From contig JBBQVS010000084.1 in the NCBI GenBank assembly GCA_038211295.1, positions 1 to 16,586 of the forward strand: a stretch of DNA of 16,586 nucleotides. The letters run 5' to 3'. The translations under genes and the position numbers were made by a program. The DNA comes from JBBQVS01 sp038211295 (GTDB taxonomy: Bacteria > Chloroflexota > Ktedonobacteria > Ktedonobacterales > Ktedonobacteraceae). Shown piece after piece: positions 1 to 5,143 of this stretch (its first letter is position 1; every line of letters begins with the position of its first letter). A model generated the notes under the pieces. It had not been told where the DNA came from. It saw only the letters and a program-made list of their open reading frames with translations, and made no database searches.

Positions 1-172
1 TGCCGAACCCGATGTCGAGCATCGAGAAGACGTGAAGCAGGTCAAGTGCCTCTGGAAACACGCCCGACCCTGCTTTGAGCACCTCGTGTTGCGTCTCTAG
101 AGACGCCAGTCCGCAACTGCTCCCCACAAAAAAAGCGGGGATAGACGGGCGTTCACGCGTGGTTTTCTGCAT
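1..172 (-). CDS. Partial unrecognised reading frame downstream of the response regulator
   Basis: This frame is open on the minus strand from an ATG at 172-170 to the window edge, so 57 codons are visible and the C-terminus is missing. The peptide begins MQKTTRERPSIPAFFVG and ends SMLDIGFG at the edge. It overlaps the last 20 bases of the upstream response regulator, and an AGGAG lies 2 bases before the ATG, closer than ideal. That layout suggests translational coupling as the third gene of a small operon. The final LDIGFG resembles motif I of class I SAM-dependent methyltransferases (LDIGxGxG), but six residues at an edge are weak evidence. I do not recognise the family. The frame could be spurious, although absence of stops, overlap and strand agreement favour a real gene. 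Confidence 0.5.
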   Translation of the reverse strand, partial: MQKTTRERPSIPAFFVGSSCGLASLETQHEVLKAGSGVFPEALDLLHVFSMLDIGFG

Positions 173-695
173 TGCTCCTGCCATCGCTGCCCTCCTTCGT
201 GCGCGAATGCACCAACCCTACGTGTTTCATGACGGCTTGCCCCACTTCCGACAACGTGAACGGCTTGGGGAAGCGGCAGTGTGCGCCCGCGAGTTGCCCA
301 CGCAACGTGTCAAAGCGTTCCGCCTCTTCGGTGAACAACCCGACACGACTTGCGGCAGAGTACGGGTGTTTTCGGATGCGGCGCGTGAGGTCGTAGCCGT
401 TGATTTTGGGCAGGCGAACATCGAAGAGGAACAGATCGGGAACGCGTCGCGAAAGCGTGAGCCAGCGCATCATCTCGATGCCATGCGTGAAGGTGTACAC
501 CTCGAACGCGTGGCGTTGGAGGTGCATCGCCAGCATCTTGCATACCGTTGGGGAGTCATACACCACCACAACCAGCCCCGCCGAGACACCCTCTGTCGTG
601 TCTGGATGGACGGGAGCAGGAGTGGGTTCAGGCAACACCCCTGTTGGCGTCTTGCCTCCCATTGAACGCAACAAGATTTTCCGTGCGTAGTACAT
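153..695 (-). CDS. Single-domain response regulator (receiver domain), 180 aa
   Basis: A CheY-like receiver domain spans about residues 41-158, with no output domain behind it. The phosphoacceptor is Asp92 (in LFLFDVRLP), the switch Thr is Thr122 and the conserved Lys is Lys144 (in FPKPF). The acidic pocket is altered: the usual pair of acids is Tyr46-Asp47 (VVVVYDSPTV), so one Mg-coordinating residue is lost. A 40-residue Pro-rich N-terminal extension and a polar C-terminal tail flank the domain. The ATG at 693-695 is supported by a G-rich Shine-Dalgarno (GAGGGGGG) about 6 bases upstream, just after the stop of the small upstream gene (15-bp gap). It probably passes a two-component signal by protein contact. 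No histidine kinase is visible in the window. The receiver fold is clear; its partner and pathway are unknown. Confidence 0.85.
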   Translation of the reverse strand: MYYARKILLRSMGGKTPTGVLPEPTPAPVHPDTTEGVSAGLVVVVYDSPTVCKMLAMHLQRHAFEVYTFTHGIEMMRWLTLSRRVPDLFLFDVRLPKINGYDLTRRIRKHPYSAASRVGLFTEEAERFDTLRGQLAGAHCRFPKPFTLSEVGQAVMKHVGLVHSRTKEGSDGRSNAENHA

Positions 696-710
696 TATCG
701 TCCCCCCCTC

Positions 711-938
711 TCAAAGAAGCGTCCAATATTCGGTAGACATGAGGGCCTGAGCTTCCTCGTGCTTGCCCTCGTGAACGAGCGCGAGAATGCGCTCAGCTCC
801 TCGTTGCATTCGCGCAGTGATGCTGGCATGAGCGGCGACCATCGCTGGCCCACCCAGTCCTACATGTGCCGCTTGCTCGCGTAACGCTTGTTCCTCGCGA
901 AAGCGAGCCACTTCGCTTGTGTTTTCTATGCCATTCAT
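711..938 (-). CDS. Small hypothetical helical protein, 75 aa
   Basis: This is a short Glu/Ala/Arg-rich protein starting MNGIENTSEVARFREEQ and ending STEYWTLL, predicted by eye to be mostly helical. It has no membrane segment or signal peptide. I prefer the ATG at 936-938 because a GAAAGGA Shine-Dalgarno lies about 12 bases upstream. A TTG at 969-971 would add 11 residues but sits within the likely promoter region. Its stop is 15 bp before the response regulator start, so the two are very probably cotranscribed, and the protein may be an accessory or partner of the regulator. I do not recognise a family. That it is a gene rests on operon position, the ribosome site and a coding-like composition. 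Confidence 0.65.
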   Translation of the reverse strand: MNGIENTSEVARFREEQALREQAAHVGLGGPAMVAAHASITARMQRGAERILALVHEGKHEEAQALMSTEYWTLL

Positions 939-969
939 AAGTATAGTTATTCCTTTCTTACATGTATCC

Positions 970-998
970 AAACATATTCACATTGCCAGTTATGGTAA
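970..998 (-). promoter_or_regulatory. Weak candidate promoter for the leftward three-gene set
   Basis: Read on the minus strand, TTACCA (998-993) is followed after 16 bases by TATGTT (976-971). Each hexamer matches the sigma70 consensus at four of six positions. Transcription would start near 964, giving a leader of about 26 bases before the ATG at 938. This is a weak match and other choices in the AT-rich spacer are possible. Confidence 0.25.
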
Positions 999-1168
999 AA
1001 ACAACTGCACACTGCACTGGATCACCCATATATGGTTCTATCTGGGTAAAAACCTCATCAAGATGTTGACTATGCCGTTTTCGTCTCAATCCATCTTGTA
1101 TTGTGAGGACTATCTAAACCTGACTATATACAACTTTTCCTATAACACAAATATGCTTGGAACATTGC

Positions 1169-1183
1169 AATGGTTCAACCATT
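1169..1183. promoter_or_regulatory. Perfect 15-bp palindrome, candidate operator
   Basis: AATGGTT-C-AACCATT is a perfect 7+1+7 inverted repeat. Its right edge is 8 bp upstream of the -35 hexamer of the HTH-TPR gene, a usual place for an activator or repressor to bind. There is no T-run, so it is not a terminator. Binding by the product of the adjacent gene is inference. Confidence 0.4.
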
Positions 1184-1191
1184 AGTCTCTC

Positions 1192-1220
1192 TTGCCAAGA
1201 GTGCTGTATTCACATATACT
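1192..1220 (+). promoter_or_regulatory. Sigma70-like promoter of the HTH-TPR regulator
   Basis: TTGCCA (1192-1197) and TATACT (1215-1220) are separated by exactly 17 bp and match the consensus at 4/6 and 5/6 positions. Transcription would start near 1227, about 40 bases before the ATG at 1269, and a Shine-Dalgarno-like AAGGGA lies at 1254-1259. The -10 overlaps the left arm of a dyad at 1219-1240. Confidence 0.6.
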
Positions 1221-1240
1221 ATGTTCAAACAGCAACATAG
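1219..1240. promoter_or_regulatory. 7-8-7 inverted repeat over the transcription start, candidate operator
   Basis: CTATGTT and AACATAG form a perfect inverted repeat around an 8-bp spacer. It begins in the last two bases of the -10 box and covers the expected start site, the position of a classic repressor operator. The next gene encodes a protein with two DNA-binding domains, so autoregulation is a natural guess. The dyad is seen directly; the binding is inferred. Confidence 0.45.
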
Positions 1241-1268
1241 AACCACTTCTATGAAGGGATGAAGAAGC

Positions 1269-2816
1269 ATGTGTGCAGCCCAACTCTCATGGAAAGAACA
1301 AGGATTTCCTGCATTTGATACTGATCCAGACGGGTTTCCACGTCCAGGGCAAGTCATTCGATATTTTCGTAAGCTCAAGCTCAAGATAGATGGAAAACCC
1401 TGGACACAGCGCGATTTAGCCCAGGTCTTAGGAAAGCGAGAGTTAGCTGTCAGAGAAATGGAGCTTCGAGATATAGGCTTAAATGGTGTTCTTTGTCGGC
1501 GCTCCCTCGCTGAGCTATTTGCTATTCCGCCAATACTCCTGGGAGTTGCGACCATGCCAGAAATAGGGAACACGAACATGATTCCTTCGCCATGGTGGGT
1601 TCAGCAGGGGTTTCCTGCATTTGACGCTGGCTTAGACGGATTTCCCCGTCCAGGGCAAGTCATTCGACATTTTCGCAAGCTCAAGCTCAAGGCAGATAGC
1701 AAACCCTGGACACAGCGCGATTTAGCGCAGGTCTTAGACAAACAAGAACTTGCCGTTACATACCTAGAATTAAGGGATACCAGTTTGAACGATATTTCAC
1801 GCAGAAGATTTCTTGCTCATCTTCTCGATATTCCTCCTCTTCTTTTGGGACTGGCAACACTTGTACAACCACAGAGTAAAAGTTTGCATGGTATGTCTGC
1901 ACCAAAGTCCTTGACCGTCCTAGACCAGATCGACCTTGAAGAGGTCAGAGCTATGCTGACGGGTTTTTGGACACAAAATGCTGGAGCTTCTCAAGAGGTG
2001 TTTCTCACACTCGACGTGACATTGAAGCAATTATATGGGCGATATCCTACTACCTCATCCCATGAGCGTTTGGAGGTAGTGACCGCTCTGTGTGAATTAC
2101 ATATTCATGCAGCCAATCTCTTCCGGGACAGGGGGAAATTCAACAAATCGCTTGAACATTTAAGTAAAACAAAAGTTCTCAACACACTTCTGCAAGAAGA
2201 CGAACTTCAAGCCGATGTGTTCTATAGACGTGGAGGACTCTACCTAGAAAAAGGGGATATTTCCCTCGCTTTAGAGGATTACCACTCAGCCGAACAGAAG
2301 TTGACCAACGTCTCTGCACCTCTTCAGGCGGCTGTGTTGCTTGAAACAGCCCTCTCGGAGGCCAGAATGGCGACTTCAAAACAACAATGCACAGCTATTT
2401 TGAAGAAGCTTGATCGAGCGGGTCGTATTATCAGAGTCGAACATACGGAAAGAGGGAGGGGAAAGTGGCCCTATCTTAGTGTTGACTTAGCACGCTACCA
2501 CCTAGATCGAGCCGCAACATTGATCGTTGTTGGGGACTTAGAGGAGGCACAGCAGGAACTTAAGTTGCTTTCTTTTCCTCAACTCAAAGGAAGACGCTCC
2601 GTATATCATTTAATCTTACAAGCTCAGGCATGTTTTGGTTTGAGAGAGTACACGCAGTCAGCACTTTTGGTCGAAGAAGCACTGCCGCTAGCCCGTACCT
2701 TGCGTTCGCGTGTGAATTTGGAACGGATCAAAACACTCTATAAGCAGTTCCAACACACCTCTTTTCGGAACAATCCTGAAGTCGGGCGTCTGGGATATTT
2801 GCTCTTTCATACATGA
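1269..2816 (+). CDS. Transcriptional regulator with duplicated helix-turn-helix domain and TPR repeats, 515 aa
   Basis: The N-terminus carries two near-identical copies of an Xre-like helix-turn-helix module, residues about 7-97 and 109-199. Both contain FPAF…DGFPRPGQVIR-FRKLKLK…KPWTQRDLAQVL and end in IPP-LLG-AT. The rest, about residues 215-500, is helical with TPR-like pairs, for example LQADVFYRRGGLYLEKGDIS and VVGDLEEAQQELK. The layout resembles peptide- or ligand-sensing HTH-TPR regulators, and single-HTH versions of this module are common in Ktedonobacteria as I remember them. The ATG at 1269 has AAGGGA nine bases upstream. The signal sensed by the TPR part is unknown. The nearby dyads suggest autoregulation. 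It could also be a component of a multi-gene sensory system, but no partner is evident beyond the downstream PHP gene 73 bp away. Confidence 0.85.
   Translation: MCAAQLSWKEQGFPAFDTDPDGFPRPGQVIRYFRKLKLKIDGKPWTQRDLAQVLGKRELAVREMELRDIGLNGVLCRRSLAELFAIPPILLGVATMPEIGNTNMIPSPWWVQQGFPAFDAGLDGFPRPGQVIRHFRKLKLKADSKPWTQRDLAQVLDKQELAVTYLELRDTSLNDISRRRFLAHLLDIPPLLLGLATLVQPQSKSLHGMSAPKSLTVLDQIDLEEVRAMLTGFWTQNAGASQEVFLTLDVTLKQLYGRYPTTSSHERLEVVTALCELHIHAANLFRDRGKFNKSLEHLSKTKVLNTLLQEDELQADVFYRRGGLYLEKGDISLALEDYHSAEQKLTNVSAPLQAAVLLETALSEARMATSKQQCTAILKKLDRAGRIIRVEHTERGRGKWPYLSVDLARYHLDRAATLIVVGDLEEAQQELKLLSFPQLKGRRSVYHLILQAQACFGLREYTQSALLVEEALPLARTLRSRVNLERIKTLYKQFQHTSFRNNPEVGRLGYLLFHT
1299..1860 (+). repeat. 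In-gene tandem duplication of the HTH-coding segment (306-bp period)
   Basis: The DNA around 1305-1557 recurs at 1611-1860 with an offset of 306 bp (102 codons) and no frame change. In the best stretch, about 1339-1440 against 1645-1746, roughly nine bases in ten are identical by eye. Long runs match exactly, including the bases encoding KPWTQRDLA. The identity at synonymous sites points to a fairly recent unequal duplication or to gene conversion between the copies. Towards the 3' end of each copy the similarity falls. Confidence 0.9.
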
Positions 2817-2876
2817 GATATACAACAAGATTGTTATGCCATAAAATAGAATGTTTTCCGGCAGGTTTCTTTGCAG

Positions 2877-2883
2877 AAAGGAG
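2877..2883 (+). promoter_or_regulatory. Shine-Dalgarno that selects the TTG start of the PHP gene
   Basis: AAAGGAG is 6 bases before TTG 2890-2892. No comparable site precedes the in-frame ATG at 2851, so the shorter protein is preferred. Confidence 0.6.
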
Positions 2884-2889
2884 TTTCAT

Positions 2890-3723
2890 TTGCATTTATC
2901 TATTTCCTCTGAGACACCTATCGACTTGCAAATGCATACGACGTACAGTGATGGGCGTTGGTCAGCAGAACAGCTTTTCGAGTACCTCGCAGAAGCCGGT
3001 TTTGGTCTCGTTGCAGTCACAGATCATGACCGTGTGGATACAGTGGAGAGCATTCAACACCTGGGTACTCAAAAACAGGTGCCAGTTCTAGCCGCCGTGG
3101 AGATCAGCGCACAGTTTCATGGTAAGATGGTTGATGTCCTCTGTTTTGGATTTGATCCTCGTGATAAGGCGTTACGAGCTATCGCAGATGATGTTCGACA
3201 ACGCCAGAAGGACAATGCAGAGCAGGTATATGAGGAACTCCAGCACCGAGGCCATCACTTTCCACGTCCTCATCATCTGCGTGTGGCGGGCGATTGTGGC
3301 ACTCTGCTGCTCAAACAGGGCATCGTCCCGGATTGGTCAAGCGCATTGGCATTGTTGACCGATGCTGGCTATCGAGAAATAAAAGCAGAGATGCGCCAAA
3401 CGGTTGAGGTGACACATCGGAGTAAAGGGGTTGCCCTAATCGCGCACCCTGGTCGTGGTCTGCAAGAGCCACAAGAATTTACCAATTACACGCCGGAATT
3501 GCTTGACCAAGTGCGGGCAGAAATTCCGCTTGATGGCATCGAAGTCTACTACCCGACACACTCTCCAGAACAAGTGGAAACGTATCTGGAGTATGCAAAG
3601 CTTCATGATTTGCTGATTAGTGCTGGCTCAGACTCGCACGGCCCTCCTGGTCGTATGCCAATCAAGTATCGTGCCGAGTTATGCCAACGCCTCCTTGAAC
3701 GTGTAGGTATTCATGTGAAATAA
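2890..3723 (+). CDS. PHP-domain metal-dependent phosphoesterase, 277 aa
   Basis: This is a PHP-domain protein of the stand-alone TrpH/YciV-like kind, which act on phosphoester or nucleotide substrates. Visible metal-site motifs are QMHTTYSDG (residues 14-22), TDHD (44-47), Glu71 in AAVEIS, His186 in LIAHPGR, Glu218, and SDSHG with Asp248 and His250. The first motif is Q-x-H where the family consensus is H-x-H. I place the start at the TTG at 2890-2892 because AAAGGAG (2877-2883) lies 6 bases before it. The upstream ATG at 2851 would add 13 residues, has no ribosome site, and would begin ahead of this Shine-Dalgarno. It follows the HTH-TPR gene by 73 bp on the same strand and may be cotranscribed. 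The exact substrate cannot be told from sequence. Confidence 0.85.
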   Translation: MHLSISSETPIDLQMHTTYSDGRWSAEQLFEYLAEAGFGLVAVTDHDRVDTVESIQHLGTQKQVPVLAAVEISAQFHGKMVDVLCFGFDPRDKALRAIADDVRQRQKDNAEQVYEELQHRGHHFPRPHHLRVAGDCGTLLLKQGIVPDWSSALALLTDAGYREIKAEMRQTVEVTHRSKGVALIAHPGRGLQEPQEFTNYTPELLDQVRAEIPLDGIEVYYPTHSPEQVETYLEYAKLHDLLISAGSDSHGPPGRMPIKYRAELCQRLLERVGIHVK

Positions 3724-3782
3724 GCCAGGACAGTAGAACTTGCTCAAAACTATAGTACATTCACTAGGAAATATCTGGGGCA

Positions 3783-3791
3783 TGGTATACT
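3783..3791 (+). promoter_or_regulatory. Extended -10 promoter of the FAD oxidoreductase gene
   Basis: TGGTATACT combines the extended -10 TGn with a 5/6 -10 hexamer (TATACT, 3786-3791). No good -35 is seen at 16-18 bp, which is typical of extended -10 promoters. Transcription would start near 3798, leaving a leader of about 70 bases that contains a hairpin. Confidence 0.4.
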
Positions 3792-3810
3792 AAAAATGTG
3801 CGAAAAGTAT

Positions 3811-3831
3811 TCTCTGCATTCTATGCAGAGA
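3811..3831 (+). promoter_or_regulatory. Leader hairpin upstream of the FAD oxidoreductase gene
   Basis: TCTCTGCAT and ATGCAGAGA form a perfect 9-bp stem around a 3-base loop. No T-run follows, so it is unlikely to be an intrinsic terminator. It would lie in the 5' leader about 40 bases before the start codon and could stabilise the mRNA or serve as a protein-binding dyad. Confidence 0.35.
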
Positions 3832-3870
3832 GAATGTCAAGCTTGAATAAAGACAATAAAAGGAGCCTTT

Positions 3871-5088
3871 ATGCAATCCCATGTACCTGCATCCGCGAGT
3901 TCCGCACGCGCCCATGAGCCACAGACCTATATTCCCTGGTGGGACGAACTCTCCCCCACAGTTCTGACAGAGCTTACGCTACCCGCGCTAGAAACTATTG
4001 AGACACAGATGTTTGATGTAGTCGTTATCGGGGGCGGAGTCGCTGGCCTGAGCGCGGCTGTTAGTGCGCGAACGTCGGGAGCGCGGGTGCTGGTGCTTGA
4101 GCGCGATAGTATGCTTGGCTATGGCGCGACGGGACGCAATGCTGGTATTTTGAGCGCGGGCGTCAATATGCATATCGCGGACTTGCCCGTAGAGAGTTCG
4201 GGGGCAGCATTCTGGCCCGAAACTACGCGCGTTCTGCTCTCGCTTGTCGAGGAAGCGGCAAAGCCTGACAGCATACTTTTAGCGCATCTCACCGGCTCAA
4301 TCAATCTCGCGGAAAGTCGGCACGCTGCGAAAAAGCTTGCACGCGAGGCACAGATACGAAGCGAGGCCGGCCTACAGGCGGAAATATGGTCGGAACAAGA
4401 GGCGCGTCAGCGCATAGCCGAACTGACACAGGGACGCCTCGACTCACACTCCGTTGTGGGGGCGTTATGGCTTCCCCAAGAGGGACGCATTCACCCTCTT
4501 ACGCTACTGGCCCACCTCGCGCGACAGGCTCGTATCGGCGGTGTGCAGCTTGTCGGGCAAGCTTCAGTCATGGCGACAAAAGAAGTCGCGGAAAGCACAG
4601 GGCATCACTGGCAGCTTACACTTGCCAACGGAGCAACGTTCACTGCAAAAGGGCTTATTCGCGCGACGGGGCCGACAGCTGAGCCGAATGCCCGTATCTA
4701 TGCGCTCGCCTTCGCGGTAGAGCTACCCGACACATTCCCACTCTTTTGGGATGCCGCTCCGTACACTTACGCCGACTTTCGCCCCGGTAATGGACGCCTT
4801 ACCGTAAGTGGGGGGCGGTACGGACGCGCGGGCGTGATACATCATGACGCGACGTACTACAAACATCTGGTGGATGCAGCACAACGCTGGCTACCAGAAC
4901 TCGCGGGTCAGGAGCCGCGCTATGCCTGGGGTGTAGACCTGAATGTGACAGCAGATATGATTCCCGAATTGCACACGCTGGGAAGCACCGCCCCCGGTCT
5001 CTCAGTTGATGGCCTGGGTGCGCTCGGTGTCCTTCCAGGCATTGTGCTGGGCAAACAAGCTGGACAAACAATCCTAGCACACCTGTAA
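3871..5088 (+). CDS. FAD-dependent oxidoreductase, DAO family, 405 aa
   Basis: This is a D-amino-acid-oxidase/glycine-oxidase fold protein that would use FAD to oxidise an amine or amino acid. The dinucleotide-binding motif is VVIGGGVAGL (residues 51-60, GxGxxG at 54-59), Glu77 follows the second strand as the usual ribose-binding acid, and GATGRNAGIL (85-94) is the conserved second FAD contact of this family. The C-terminal segment from about residue 380, GLGALGVLPGIVLGKQAG, is a divergent form of the terminal FAD-binding motif. About 45 residues precede the fold and contain no signal peptide. AGGAG at 3861-3865, five bases before the ATG, supports the start. It appears to be a single-gene unit with its own promoter and a strong terminator right after the stop. 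The substrate is not determined by what can be seen. Confidence 0.85.
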   Translation: MQSHVPASASSARAHEPQTYIPWWDELSPTVLTELTLPALETIETQMFDVVVIGGGVAGLSAAVSARTSGARVLVLERDSMLGYGATGRNAGILSAGVNMHIADLPVESSGAAFWPETTRVLLSLVEEAAKPDSILLAHLTGSINLAESRHAAKKLAREAQIRSEAGLQAEIWSEQEARQRIAELTQGRLDSHSVVGALWLPQEGRIHPLTLLAHLARQARIGGVQLVGQASVMATKEVAESTGHHWQLTLANGATFTAKGLIRATGPTAEPNARIYALAFAVELPDTFPLFWDAAPYTYADFRPGNGRLTVSGGRYGRAGVIHHDATYYKHLVDAAQRWLPELAGQEPRYAWGVDLNVTADMIPELHTLGSTAPGLSVDGLGALGVLPGIVLGKQAGQTILAHL

Positions 5089-5143
5089 AACAAAAGACGC
5101 TCCTCCACTGCTGTGTAGCATGTGGAGGAGCGTCTTTTGTTTT
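5087..5143. terminator. Bidirectional intrinsic terminator with a 22-bp perfect stem
   Basis: Arms 5087-5108 and 5122-5143 are perfectly complementary over 22 bp around a 13-base loop. The loop can itself pair TGCT with AGCA around GTGT. The GC-rich core (GACGCTCCTCCAC) is followed by TTTTGTTTTATTTT on the plus strand, and the mirrored A-tract gives a U-tract on the minus strand. It therefore stops both the FAD oxidoreductase transcript and the convergent DUF4012 transcript. The two stop codons (5086-5088 plus; 5142-5144 minus) touch the ends of the stem. Confidence 0.92.

Larger units (their letters stand above)
939..1268. other. AT-rich divergent intergenic region (about 330 bp)
   Basis: No convincing gene lies in this spacer between the leftward set and the rightward HTH-TPR gene. 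An open frame crossing it on the plus strand has no ribosome site and an atypical composition. It contains the direct repeat GGTAAAAAC at 994-1002 and 1045-1053 (start-to-start 51 bp, close to five helical turns), a perfect 15-bp palindrome at 1169-1183, a good sigma70-like promoter at 1192-1220, and a 7-8-7 dyad at 1219-1240. It therefore looks like a regulated divergent promoter region. Confidence 0.6.

Noticed and set aside
91..106. 16-bp perfect palindrome GCGTCTCTAGAGACGC
   Set aside because: It lies inside the partial minus-strand frame, has no T-run or promoter nearby, and a single palindrome of this size can arise by chance.
75..665. Long plus-strand open frame opposite the response regulator
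   Set aside because: It is antisense to a clear receiver domain, has no ribosome site and gives an Arg/His-rich peptide typical of a shadow frame.
919..1185. Plus-strand open frame across the divergent spacer
   Set aside because: Composition is AT-rich and non-coding in look, there is no Shine-Dalgarno, and it overlaps the promoter and start of the leftward 75-aa gene.
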